23,619 bases of DNA, taken from positions 1 to 23,619 of the forward strand of contig JAUWMW010000010.1 in NCBI GenBank assembly GCA_030612965.1, read 5' to 3'. Below the pieces are notes generated by a model, which saw only the letters and a list, made by a program, of their open reading frames with translations, was not told the DNA's origin and did no database searches. Positions 15,953 through 23,197 of the stretch are shown here, piece after piece. The stretch is from a bacterium (GTDB lineage Bacteria; Zixibacteria; MSB-5A5; GN15; FEB-12). The first letter of the stretch is position 1. Each line of letters begins with the position of its first letter. Both the position numbers and the translations under genes were made by a program.

Positions 15953-16468
15953 CTATCGCCCGAGCAGTTGTCCCTTTTCTGCCATCTGTTTCTGGCGCGT
16001 AACCAGTTTCTGAAGTGATCCCAGACGCGGCCTGACTACCTGGTACATTATGAATGAGAACAACACGAGCACGGCTGTCTCACGAAAACGTCCGGTAAGC
16101 AGGAAATAGACATAACCCCACACTGAGATACTTGCCACCAACAGCGAAACCGGTCGCGAGGCCCGCAAGAGACCCTTGGTCATATCCTGCTGAACCGATT
16201 CCAGGCTGGTGATCATGGGTCGCGCGAAGAGTTTGGAACGCCACCACGAGGCCAGTGCACCCTGAGCAACGGCTACTACCGCGAAGAGATAGAACAAAGA
16301 ATTGGCCAACTCGCCGATGCGGTTCTCGGGGAAGTAGTTGTTGGCAGCATAGTGACACAAGTACAGCAACGCCGCCGGCAAGAGAACATTGACCAGCAAA
16401 GCGAAGTATAACGACTTGGCCAGAATGTGATGCAGATCGTACTCGTCGTCACCAGACAGTAAACTCAT
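15953..16468 (-). CDS. Small integral membrane protein, unknown function
   Basis: 171 residues. Hydrophobic segments lie near residues 19-41 and 54-72, with a pair at about 107-140. The N-terminus is acidic (SGDDEYDLHH) and the C-terminal tail is basic and soluble (RLGSLQKLVTRQKQMAEKG). I do not recognise the family. The ATG overlaps the upstream gene's stop by four bases (ATGA). That gene encodes another four-helix membrane protein with a similar layout, so the two may be paralogues or partners in one complex. Both follow tadA, but nothing in their sequence relates to tRNA editing. Confidence 0.82.
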   Translation of the reverse strand: MSLLSGDDEYDLHHILAKSLYFALLVNVLLPAALLYLCHYAANNYFPENRIGELANSLFYLFAVVAVAQGALASWWRSKLFARPMITSLESVQQDMTKGLLRASRPVSLLVASISVWGYVYFLLTGRFRETAVLVLFSFIMYQVVRPRLGSLQKLVTRQKQMAEKGQLLGR

Positions 16469-16920
16469 AGCGTCTCCAGGCGTTCGAGTGTTCGCTTCAT
16501 TTTGTCCTCACGTGGCCAGTACACAACCGACCAGATGGCGCCGATGGGGAAGAACAGCAGCGCTCGCGCAAGGTCACCAGTCACAAACAGAATCACCAGG
16601 CCCCAGATGTAGACAGCCTCGATCACGGCGAATTTGGTAAGGAACATGACAGTGAGAAAAGCCGCCGGTGAGGTCTTGGAGCTGTACTCGTGACGGAACC
16701 TGCCAATCTGGAATCGCTCAATCAACGGCAGTACTGACGGCTGGCTCAGCGCTACCAGCAAGAGGATGTAGAACATAATATCGTGCTCGCCGCCACTCTT
16801 CGATTCGATCGCTACCAGGTTCGCAACCACCAGGTAGATGGCCGGCGCCACGATCAACATGAGCACTGCCATCAGCCTGATCAGCTTGAACTTCTTGACG
16901 AGACCTTCACTGGTATCCAT
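16465..16920 (-). CDS. Small integral membrane protein, unknown function
   Basis: 151 residues with four predicted membrane helices near 14-36, 47-66, 84-110 and 113-135. A cytosolic basic tail ends KMKRTLERLETL. The ATG at 16920 shares one base with the tadA stop (TGATG). A TTG just before is in frame but unnecessary. Its tail overlaps the next gene by four bases. The overlaps on both sides mean this trio is translated as one unit. I do not recognise the family. The size and four-helix topology match its neighbour at 15953-16468. Confidence 0.82.
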   Translation of the reverse strand: MDTSEGLVKKFKLIRLMAVLMLIVAPAIYLVVANLVAIESKSGGEHDIMFYILLLVALSQPSVLPLIERFQIGRFRHEYSSKTSPAAFLTVMFLTKFAVIEAVYIWGLVILFVTGDLARALLFFPIGAIWSVVYWPREDKMKRTLERLETL

Positions 16921-17396
16921 CAATTGACCCTCTCTTTCTTATCGCGCACCTGCTGGAAGAACGATTTCATGAGCGCGGCGACCTCGTCCTTGCGAACACC
17001 ACTAACGACCTCGATGCGATGATTGAACTTCTTCTCCGAGGGAATGTCAATGATCGACCCACAGGCTCCGAATTTGGGATCGGGAGCGCCGTAAATGATC
17101 GTCTTGATGCGCGACAACATGGCCGCCCCGGCGCACATCGGACATGGTTCCAAAGTTGAAACGAGGTAGCAGTTTTCCAATCGCCAGTCGCCGAAATGGT
17201 TGTAGGCAGCCGACAGGGCGATCATCTCGGCATGAGCGGAAGCGTCGTGAAGCTGCCGGGTTTGGTTGTGCCCGCGTCCGATCACGCGGTCCTCAAAAAC
17301 CACCACGGCGCCAACCGGGATTTCACCGGCATCGAAAGCCAGCCCAGCCTGGCGCAACGCAAGCTCCATGAATTGTTCCATCCGCTGTTGTTCCAT
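16920..17396 (-). CDS. tadA: tRNA-specific adenosine deaminase TadA
   Basis: Deaminates the wobble adenosine (A34) to inosine in tRNA-Arg(ACG). 158 residues from the chosen ATG. Zinc ligands and catalytic glutamate are His55 and Glu57 in ASAHAEMIAL and Cys85/Cys88 in EPCPMCAGA. The substrate-binding start FDAGEIPVGAVVV is typical. The frame stays open a further 61 codons upstream, but that part runs into the repeat and insertion at 17458-17639 and is not TadA-like, so I place the start at 17396. No strong ribosome site is seen there; a second ATG at 17381 is possible. It leads an operon with two membrane-protein genes. Confidence 0.95.
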   Translation of the reverse strand: MEQQRMEQFMELALRQAGLAFDAGEIPVGAVVVFEDRVIGRGHNQTRQLHDASAHAEMIALSAAYNHFGDWRLENCYLVSTLEPCPMCAGAAMLSRIKTIIYGAPDPKFGACGSIIDIPSEKKFNHRIEVVSGVRKDEVAALMKSFFQQVRDKKERVN

Positions 17397-17457
17397 GGCC
17401 GGAATATAGCGGCACGAAATGGGAGGTACAAACTGTTTTTGGCGGAGGGACGATACT

Positions 17458-17639
17458 GTGGCTGAGTCTGAAGGGCTTGTTGAAAAAGGTCTCTTTAGCG
17501 GGTGGTGTTGGGCGACCCCGCCCGACACCCGTCTTGCAACCCACTGGCAGTCAGGCGAGTCGCCTGACTGCACCTCCACCTCGACACACGTCCTCTCGTG
17601 ATACAGGGGTTTATCAACACTCCCTGAAGACTAGGCCAC
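17458..17639. repeat. GAGTCTGAAG palindromic repeat split by an insertion
   Basis: The left half GTGGCTGAGTCTGAAG (17458-17473) and right half CTGAAGACTAGGCCAC (17624-17639) share CTGAAG. Joining them over that shared hexamer gives a 26-base palindrome equal to 15799-15824 at 24 of 26 positions. The 150 bases between the halves are described as a separate element. Confidence 0.85.
17474..17623. mobile_element. MITE-like 150-base insertion with CTGAAG target duplication
   Basis: The left end GGCTTGTTGAAAAAGG (17474-17489) and the complement of the right end, GGAGTGTTGATAAACC (17608-17623), match at 11 of 16 positions. The element is flanked by direct repeats CTGAAG (17468-17473 and 17624-17629). 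It contains two internal hairpins: GGTGT-GGGC against GCCC-ACACC near 17505-17530, and a perfect 10-base stem CAGTCAGGCG/CGCCTGACTG at 17548-17570. It has no coding capacity, so movement would need a transposase from elsewhere. The target duplication and restored palindrome are the strongest evidence. Confidence 0.7.
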
Positions 17640-17647
17640 CGCAAGCG

Positions 17648-17665
17648 GCAGATGTGGACATCTGC
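17648..17665. repeat. Short perfect hairpin, GCAGATGT type
   Basis: GCAGATGT (17648-17655) and ACATCTGC (17658-17665) are perfect complements around GG, with CGG and CGGC on the sides. It resembles the hairpin at 6677-6704 in size and in the GGCAGA opening. Confidence 0.7.
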
Positions 17666-17706
17666 GGCTCACATGATGGTCTTTGGGGGGATGTGTTCGT
17701 GCTTGG

Positions 17707-17734
17707 GCCCGCGCGATCTTCAGACCGCGCGGGC
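17707..17734. repeat. GC-rich 28-base palindrome with TCTTCAGA centre
   Basis: Perfect 9-base arms GCCCGCGCG (17707-17715) and CGCGCGGGC (17726-17734) enclose ATCTTCAGAC. Length and centre match the second module at 8251-8278 in the opposite orientation, so it is a diverged member of the same family. It ends 10 bases before the hydrolase stop codon, so it could also act as an mRNA 3' hairpin for the minus-strand hydrolase gene. Confidence 0.75.
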
Positions 17735-17743
17735 AGACGTCAT

Positions 17744-19174
17744 CTACCCCGTCTGCTTTAGAATCCAGTCACCGACCAGCTTGAGGAAGTCTGGTGATAG
17801 GGTCTCCTCGATCTTAGCATATTCCGAGATTGCACCCGTCTCAGCAGTCTGGAACAGATGGTTCAAGCTGGGCATTTCCTTGATGATGAACTGTTGATTC
17901 CCACCGGCGGTGAGAGCTTCCTCGATTGCCCGCAGGTTTTCCTTTGGCGGTACCTGTAAGTCCTTTTCGCCGATCACGGCCAACACCGGACAGCGAACTT
18001 TTCTCAGGGTCGGCCCAGGGTCGTAAGTCAGAAAGAACCGAAACCATGGCGACGAGACCGCCTTTGTCTGTGCCCCCATAGCCTCCTCGGTGAGATTGAG
18101 AGCCTCCTTTTCCTTCTCGGAGAGGTCCTGCACTGCCTCGTTCAGAAGTCCTCGCAGCTTCTCTTCCAGTTCTGCGCCGCCAGAGTTTTCCTTGATTAAC
18201 CGGAACATCTTCTCCTGCATCGAGCGTTGCTGAGCGATTTTGTTCTCATCGGCGCCTTCCGCCTCCATTACGAGTCGACCCTGTTCGTAGAGTATCTGTT
18301 CGCCGGGCAGCCCCGGTCCGGCCATCATGACGATGAACGCCACTCCGACATTCTGCGCCGCCAGCATGGGAGCGATCAGCCCACCTTCACTGTGACCGAT
18401 CAGCCCGATCTTCGCAGTGTCTATCTCTGGCCGGGTCTTGAGAAACCGTACCCCGGCCAATGCGTCGTCGGCGAAGTCCTCGGTGGTGACCGCAGAGAGG
18501 TCGCCCGTTGACTCGAATACGCCGCGATCATCCACCCGCAGCACGGCGATACCCTGCCGGGTCAGATAGTCGGCTAGCACCAGGAACGGTTTGTGGCCCA
18601 TGATGGTTTCGTCTCGATCCTGTGGTCCCGAGCCGGTGATAAGCAACACCGCCGGCACCGGCTCCACCGATGGCGGCAGGGTCAGGGTTCCGGCTAGTGA
18701 TACCCCTGAGTCGGAGCTTTCGTAGCGGACCTCCTCTTCATCGTACGGAAAGGGCGGTTTCGGCTCCTGTGGTCGTTTGATCTCCGGTGCCTGTTCGGTG
18801 CGCTCCAATGTCAGCGGCAGTTTCTGGCCCCCCTGAGTGAAGTCACCCACTACGAACGCCCGGCTGCTGTCAATAAGGCCGACGTAGGACAGCATCAGCG
18901 CTGCAGCCTCGAACTGGAGCGTGTCGCCTGAGAAGGTCACCTTGTCAATAGGAATATCGGTAGCTCCCTGGTCCGGGCTGTCCATGGTGGCAGTAAGTTG
19001 ACCCGTGTCATCGACGGTGATGTTCACCACCAGTCGCAGTTTCATCCCAGCGATTTCCAAAGTGCCCAGCCATGCCCCCGCCACGTCGTCGTGGAAAACG
19101 TCCGCACCGTTTGACGTCGACACCATCATCAAACATAGAACCGAAAACAGTAACACAAGCAGCCTCTGTCTCAT
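17744..19174 (-). CDS. Exported alpha/beta hydrolase (serine hydrolase)
   Basis: 476 residues from ATG 19174, which has GAGG about 6 bases upstream. A GTG four codons earlier is in frame but has no ribosome site. A signal peptide (residues 1-23, ending STSNGA) is followed by a beta-rich N-terminal domain (about 30-125, opening AGAWLGTLEIAG). The alpha/beta hydrolase domain then begins at about 155. The catalytic triad is visible: Ser262 in GHSEGG, Asp405 in GEKDLQVPP and His439 in LNHLF. The oxyanion region is LLITGSGPQDRDET. A long helical cap (about 305-370) is rich in Glu and Lys. The protein should act in the periplasm or outside as an esterase or peptidase. The substrate is unknown. Confidence 0.9.
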   Translation of the reverse strand: MRQRLLVLLFSVLCLMMVSTSNGADVFHDDVAGAWLGTLEIAGMKLRLVVNITVDDTGQLTATMDSPDQGATDIPIDKVTFSGDTLQFEAAALMLSYVGLIDSSRAFVVGDFTQGGQKLPLTLERTEQAPEIKRPQEPKPPFPYDEEEVRYESSDSGVSLAGTLTLPPSVEPVPAVLLITGSGPQDRDETIMGHKPFLVLADYLTRQGIAVLRVDDRGVFESTGDLSAVTTEDFADDALAGVRFLKTRPEIDTAKIGLIGHSEGGLIAPMLAAQNVGVAFIVMMAGPGLPGEQILYEQGRLVMEAEGADENKIAQQRSMQEKMFRLIKENSGGAELEEKLRGLLNEAVQDLSEKEKEALNLTEEAMGAQTKAVSSPWFRFFLTYDPGPTLRKVRCPVLAVIGEKDLQVPPKENLRAIEEALTAGGNQQFIIKEMPSLNHLFQTAETGAISEYAKIEETLSPDFLKLVGDWILKQTG

Positions 19175-19219
19175 CACACACCTCACTCTGCGCTTCAGTA
19201 CTTACGTTGTTCGCCTTGT

Positions 19220-19279
19220 GCCCGCTGAGTCTTCAAACTCAGCGAGGATTGCAGCCGAATCTGAAGGTTCGTCCGCCAC
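19220..19279. repeat. Decayed composite palindromic repeat, inverted relative to 8201-8278
   Basis: A GCCCGCTGAGTC-TTCA module (19220-19247) with damaged right arm is followed by GCCGAATCTGAAGGTTCG (about 19254-19271), a damaged GAGTCTGAAG module ending in CCGCCAC. Read on the minus strand, the order and spacing follow 8201-8278. It lies just upstream of the hydrolase gene start, in the region where its promoter would be expected. Confidence 0.7.
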
Positions 19280-19406
19280 AAGGACAACCGGACCAGATTG
19301 CCACGATCACCTCAGGTGGTCTAGCGATGACGGCCGCGGGAGCTTCTTCAATAGCCCTATAGCGAAGTTACTCCCCCCATGCCTGATTATTCAATGAAAA
19401 AAAGGA

Positions 19407-20546
19407 TTACTTTACCAGCCGCCGGGTGATTTCGTCCGCCAGGTAGAAGCCCTCGTCCGATAAGCGAAGGTTGCCGCGATCGGGCACCAGGTGACCGGAC
19501 TCGACCAGGATACGATACTGTTTTTGATCCAGTCGGTCCTTGAGCGAGACACCGAAACGCTTTATGAACCGTCTGCGATTGATCCCCTGGGTTGTGCGCA
19601 GTCCTAAAAGGATCGCCTCGGTCATACGTTCCTCAGGCCCGGATTCATCGATCACACGCGGCAGCCTCCCGGTCCGGAGTTCGTCGAGATAGGTTCTCAG
19701 GTCAGAAGGGTTGGCGAAGCGTTCGCTGTCTATAAACGAGTGCGCCGACGGCCCCAGACCGAGATACTCATCTCCTTCCCAGTAGCCCAGGTTGTGTCGG
19801 CACTCGAAACCGGGCTTGGCAAACGACGAAACCTCATAGCGTTTGTAACCGGCCTCCTCCATTTGCTGCCCGCCGCCGCGGTACATGGCGTGGGCAAGCT
19901 CCTGATCCGGCAGACGCAGTGTTCCGGCGGATACCTTTTCAGCCAGGAGTGTGCCTTCCTCGACCGTCAGTTGGTAGAACGAAATGTGCGGTGGTTCGAG
20001 ATCCAACAGTTGATCGAGATCCATGGCCAGCATGCCTGAGTTCTGCCCCGGCAGGCCGTAGATAATATCCACGCCGAAATTCTCAAAACCCAGGGCGTTG
20101 GCCTGGTAGACGGCGCGATGACTGTCATGGGGACGATGGCGGCGGTCGAGAACTTTCAACAATTGTGTGTTGAACGACTGAACGCCGAACAACGGGCGAT
20201 TGACGCCAAGATGCTGATAGAACTCCAGCAAGTCCAGACTAACCGACTCGGGGTTGGTCTCAACGCTGAATTCGAGATTGCTACTGATGCTAAATAGCCG
20301 CTTGACAGTTTCCAGCCAGTCAGCCAGAAGATCGCGCGAAGCCAGCGAGGGGGTGCCGCCGCCGATGAAGATCGAGGTTACTTCGCGGTGGTTGTTTGCG
20401 TACTCGCTCGCGAGCAGATCGGTCTCGATCGAAAGGGCGCCGAAGAACTGCTTTTCGAGTTTTTCGTTGTAAAGCTCCTTATAGAAATCACAGTAGGAGC
20501 AGCGATTGCGGCAGAAGGGATAATGGAGATAGAGGCCGAGTGGCAT
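19407..20546 (-). CDS. hemW: Radical SAM heme chaperone HemW (oxygen-independent coproporphyrinogen III oxidase-like)
   Basis: 379 residues. The protein opens MPLGLYLHYPFC with the 4Fe-4S cysteines Cys12, Cys16 and Cys19 (CRNRCSYCDFY). The SAM-binding GGGTPS block and VETNPES follow. The family-specific HNLGYWEGDEYLGLGPSAHS block is intact, which marks HemW/HemN. The size and the lack of extra HemN features favour HemW, which binds and delivers heme, over a true coproporphyrinogen dehydrogenase. The ATG at 20546 lies one base after the lepB stop (TAG-T-ATG) with no ribosome site, so translation is probably coupled. The frame is open 28 codons further upstream but that part lies inside lepB and is not HemW-like. 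Confidence 0.94.
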   Translation of the reverse strand: MPLGLYLHYPFCRNRCSYCDFYKELYNEKLEKQFFGALSIETDLLASEYANNHREVTSIFIGGGTPSLASRDLLADWLETVKRLFSISSNLEFSVETNPESVSLDLLEFYQHLGVNRPLFGVQSFNTQLLKVLDRRHRPHDSHRAVYQANALGFENFGVDIIYGLPGQNSGMLAMDLDQLLDLEPPHISFYQLTVEEGTLLAEKVSAGTLRLPDQELAHAMYRGGGQQMEEAGYKRYEVSSFAKPGFECRHNLGYWEGDEYLGLGPSAHSFIDSERFANPSDLRTYLDELRTGRLPRVIDESGPEERMTEAILLGLRTTQGINRRRFIKRFGVSLKDRLDQKQYRILVESGHLVPDRGNLRLSDEGFYLADEITRRLVK

Positions 20547-20547
20547 A

Positions 20548-21273
20548 CTATAAAGCGGCGCCGAGGCGGTCCCAGCGGACGTGCGAGGGGAAGTTGTACA
20601 ATCCCCACCCGACCCACTGAACAGCATCAACTACGTATGGAAACCCCCAGCCGGGAGCATCAGGATCCGGCTGCCAGGACCAGTACACAAACACCGCCTT
20701 GCCCCTGACGTTCTCTTCTGGCACCGAACCCCAGAAGCGACTGTCGCGGCTGTCATCGCGGTTGTCGCCGAGCACGAAGTACTCATCGACCGGCACCACG
20801 TAGGGACCGAAATTGTCCCTAAACGACAGATCGCCCGGCATAATGCGGCCGTCGGTGTTCTTCGAGGTGGCCGGGATTGCGGCCACTTCCTCATCGACGT
20901 AGACGATCTTGTCGGCCACCTGCACGGTCTGTCCCGACAGCGCCACGATCCGCTTGATGAAGTCTTTGCTGGGGTTGTTGGGGTACTTGAAGACCACGAT
21001 GTCGCCGGCCTGCGGGCCGGTCCCGAATGAGTAGGCCAGCTTGTTGACGAAGAGATAGTCACCTTCGTACAGAGCGTTCTCCATCGAAGCCGAACTTACC
21101 CGATAGGCGCTGACGACAAAGAGTCTCAGGAGGATGGCGGCGAACAAAGCCAGCAGTCCGGTCTCAAGATACTCGCGCCAGAGTGGTTTCTCCGGTTTGC
21201 GATCGAGGATCTTGACGGATTCGCGCTGAACCTCGGCCTGAGTAATGTCCTGTATCAGGAAATCCTTGTCCAT
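20548..21273 (-). CDS. lepB: Signal peptidase I
   Basis: 241 residues. A soluble N-terminus (1-30) is followed by one membrane anchor (about 36-56, GLLALFAAILLRLFVVSAY). The catalytic serine is Ser63 in SSASMENAL and the general base is Lys107 in FIKRIVAL. The GDNRDDSRDSRFWG box lies near residues 168-181. It cleaves signal peptides from the many exported proteins of the window on the periplasmic side of the inner membrane. It is the first gene of a lepB-hemW pair behind a predicted promoter at 21348-21376. The ribosome site is weak (AAAAG). Confidence 0.95.
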   Translation of the reverse strand: MDKDFLIQDITQAEVQRESVKILDRKPEKPLWREYLETGLLALFAAILLRLFVVSAYRVSSASMENALYEGDYLFVNKLAYSFGTGPQAGDIVVFKYPNNPSKDFIKRIVALSGQTVQVADKIVYVDEEVAAIPATSKNTDGRIMPGDLSFRDNFGPYVVPVDEYFVLGDNRDDSRDSRFWGSVPEENVRGKAVFVYWSWQPDPDAPGWGFPYVVDAVQWVGWGLYNFPSHVRWDRLGAAL

Positions 21274-21347
21274 ACTTTTTAGGTTATCGGTTGCACCCCC
21301 CGATTCTTAACGTCGGAGGGCTGTTTTTCTCATCTTTCGCATACATA

Positions 21348-21376
21348 AATATAAGCCCGGCTTGCAGATACTGCAA
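21348..21376 (-). promoter_or_regulatory. Predicted lepB promoter with overlapping dyad
   Basis: On the minus strand, -35 TTGCAG (21371-21376) and -10 TATATT (21348-21353) are 17 bases apart. Transcription would start near 21341, giving a leader of about 70 bases. The -35 is one arm of a perfect dyad, TTGCAG-TAT-CTGCAA (21362-21376), which may be an operator or chance. Confidence 0.6.
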
Positions 21377-21465
21377 CGGGAAGTTGGGGGGGTGGGCATG
21401 GTAACGTAGAATCTCGGCAGAAGGGGGGTCCGCAGCGCACGAGTATCACATATTTCAAAAAACAC

Positions 21466-21499
21466 TTGATTTGTCTGGATGTCGGTGCTACTTTTAGTC
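21466..21499 (+). promoter_or_regulatory. Methyltransferase promoter with an overlapping controller-box-like operator
   Basis: -35 TTGATT (21466-21471) and -10 TACTTT (21489-21494) are spaced by 17 bases. Over the -10 lies GCTACTTTTAGTC (21487-21499), which matches the box upstream of the controller gene (GCTACTTATAGTC on the minus strand) at 12 of 13 bases and fits the known controller-box shape GACT-N3-AGTC with T for the first G. Binding here would block RNA polymerase. A perfect 12-base palindrome CTTCAATTGAAG (21499-21510) follows, then the ribosome site AAGGAAGG (21508-21515), 8 bases before the ATG. Confidence 0.6.
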
Positions 21500-21523
21500 T
21501 TCAATTGAAGGAAGGCCAATACG

Positions 21524-22378
21524 ATGCAACTCTCGCTTCTACCAAGAACTAGGCCAAAAGGTCAATTGCTAAAATGGGTCGGGAACAAATACAAGTATGC
21601 TCACATCATCACGTCGTATTTCCCGGAAACATTTAATCGGTACTTCGAACCATTCATAGGCATTGGGGCGGTCTTGGCAACTCTTGCCCCCAAGAATGCT
21701 ATCGCGGGCGACATTATTAAGCCGCTTACGGATTTTTGGAAACTGGTACAGCGTGATCCGGCCGCACTGACTAAATACTACGAGCAAATCATTAGTCGTT
21801 TTAACAAAGAACGAACAGAAGTCTACCAGGAGGTCAGAGATAGATACAACGAGTTTCCGAATGCGTTTGATTTGATGATTCTCAGCCGAACATGCTATGG
21901 CGGTGTAATGCGATTTACGCAGAAAGGTACCATTTCAACACCTATTGGCCCTCACAAGCCGATCAGTCCAACCACTTTTTCAGCCCGACTTCTCGAGTGG
22001 CACGAAAGGGTGAAGAACACGGTATTTCTACACCAGTCCTTTACTGACACGCTTAAGTCAGTAGGAAACGGAGACCTCGTTTACTGCGACCCACCTTATG
22101 TTGACTCGCAGTCAATCCTCTACGGTGCACAGAAGTTCAGTTTTGCTGAACTCATCCAGGTCATCGATTCATGCAAACGAAAAGGGGCAAGAGTTGTTTT
22201 GTCAATCGATGGGACTAAGAAATCCGGTACCAAGCAGATTAGGTTAGATATCCCCACCACTGTGTTTGCACGTGAAGTCTTTCTCGACTGTGGGAGTTCA
22301 ATGCTACGGAGATTTCAAAACAACGGGAGCGTTATGAAGGGGGAGCAAGTCCGCGACCGATTACTCCTGACCTGGTGA
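21524..22378 (+). CDS. Type II DNA adenine-N6 methyltransferase, D12 (Dam-like) class
   Basis: 284 residues. N-terminal LLKWVGNKYKY (15-25) and motif I FEPFIGIGAV (41-50) bind S-adenosylmethionine. The catalytic motif IV is VYCDPPYVD (Asp189-Pro-Pro-Tyr192). Motif order places it in the alpha (D12) class with Dam, M.DpnII and M.EcoRV. The target-recognition region (about 80-170, including LSRTCYGGVMRF) does not tell me the site. It would protect the host from the nuclease encoded tail-to-tail beside it. The two coding regions overlap by 18 bases at their 3' ends. The ribosome site is good. The local sequence looks richer in A and T than the housekeeping genes, which suggests recent acquisition. 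Confidence 0.93.
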   Translation: MQLSLLPRTRPKGQLLKWVGNKYKYAHIITSYFPETFNRYFEPFIGIGAVLATLAPKNAIAGDIIKPLTDFWKLVQRDPAALTKYYEQIISRFNKERTEVYQEVRDRYNEFPNAFDLMILSRTCYGGVMRFTQKGTISTPIGPHKPISPTTFSARLLEWHERVKNTVFLHQSFTDTLKSVGNGDLVYCDPPYVDSQSILYGAQKFSFAELIQVIDSCKRKGARVVLSIDGTKKSGTKQIRLDIPTTVFAREVFLDCGSSMLRRFQNNGSVMKGEQVRDRLLLTW

Positions 22379-23197
22379 AGGATCAAGCCAGGATTTCACG
22401 ATTGCCGGCCACCGACTCAAGAGCTCTCGGCCATAGATGACTTCGTCCACAAGCCCCATGTGAGTAGCATCCACTAGTCGACAGAGATATGAACGGCCGC
22501 AGTCCCACCACGTATACAAGTCGTCAACGAACAGATAGTGCTGGATAGAATCTGCGCCCGATCTCTCAGCTTCTCTGATCTCGTAACCATCCAACTGTGT
22601 CTCATAGACACCGTCCGCTACTCGGCTGCCAAAGGTCGTAGTACCGTAGTACTCCTTGATCTCCCAAATCGCTGAGGGGTTCTCCAGTGACGGATAGGCT
22701 CCATCGACACGCCGTGATAGAGTTTTGACCAGTTTGCCGCTCCTGTTTCTCACTGTTGCAAGCTGACGTGGGTTGTCCACAAATCCCGTTCCCCCCAGGT
22801 GATGTTCTGCGATCATGTTGACAATACACGAGAGAAAGGCTCGATGTCGCTTCTTTCCCTTTTGCTTGTTGAAGGGTAGGTGGCATTTCGGTTTGTATTC
22901 CTTCTTGAGTCGAGTGAACTCCCCTTTGGCCTGATCTCGGCTCATCAGATTACCACGGACAGACCCTTCCAATATCTCCGCACGATAATTGAGATACCGA
23001 CGCACGCGCTCGATCGTCGGATTGCTAACGGTAAACCTCACTCCGTGTGCGGCTAACTCATCACTCGTGAATCGACGCAACAATCTGTCAGAATCCCCAC
23101 TCTTTGCTCTTATAGAGTAACCAAGGCTCTCCGAAATACAGCGGACCAATGCCCAAAATTCGGCTGTTTCGCTTTGGAAGCGAGGGTCCGGTTTCAT
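22361..23197 (-). CDS. Candidate type II restriction endonuclease, PD-(D/E)XK-like
   Basis: 278 residues with no family I can name. The restriction role is inferred from position, between a controller gene and a D12 methyltransferase, and from a plausible PD-(D/E)XK core: Asp165 in SRRVDGAYPS, then WEIKEYYG with Glu179 and Lys181, 13 residues apart from the Asp. Glu130 in AEHHLGG could be the upstream helix acid. A basic segment (KKEYKPKCHLPFNKQKGKKRHR, shortened here to its ends KKEYK and GKKRHR, residues 98-119) could contact DNA. The ATG overlaps the controller stop by four bases (ATGA), so expression depends on the controller mRNA. The 3' end overlaps the methyltransferase gene. Confidence 0.75.
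   Translation of the reverse strand: MKPDPRFQSETAEFWALVRCISESLGYSIRAKSGDSDRLLRRFTSDELAAHGVRFTVSNPTIERVRRYLNYRAEILEGSVRGNLMSRDQAKGEFTRLKKEYKPKCHLPFNKQKGKKRHRAFLSCIVNMIAEHHLGGTGFVDNPRQLATVRNRSGKLVKTLSRRVDGAYPSLENPSAIWEIKEYYGTTTFGSRVADGVYETQLDGYEIREAERSGADSIQHYLFVDDLYTWWDCGRSYLCRLVDATHMGLVDEVIYGRELLSRWPAIVKSWLDPSPGQE

Larger units (their letters stand above)
17397..17743. other. Gene-free repeat cluster between tadA and the hydrolase gene
   Basis: 347 bases made up largely of repeats: an interrupted palindrome (17458-17639) with a 150-base insert, a GCAGATGT hairpin (17648-17665) and a GC-rich 28-base palindrome (17707-17734). I see no gene. Any tadA promoter must lie near 17400-17450, but no convincing hexamers stand out. 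Confidence 0.7.

Noticed and set aside
17397..17579. 61-codon N-terminal extension of tadA
   Set aside because: The extra codons lie in the repeat and MITE-like insertion and show no TadA similarity; the normal-length protein starts at 17396.
20547..20630. 28-codon N-terminal extension of hemW inside lepB
   Set aside because: HemW proteins normally begin just before the GLYLHYPFC block, and the extension is out-of-frame lepB sequence.
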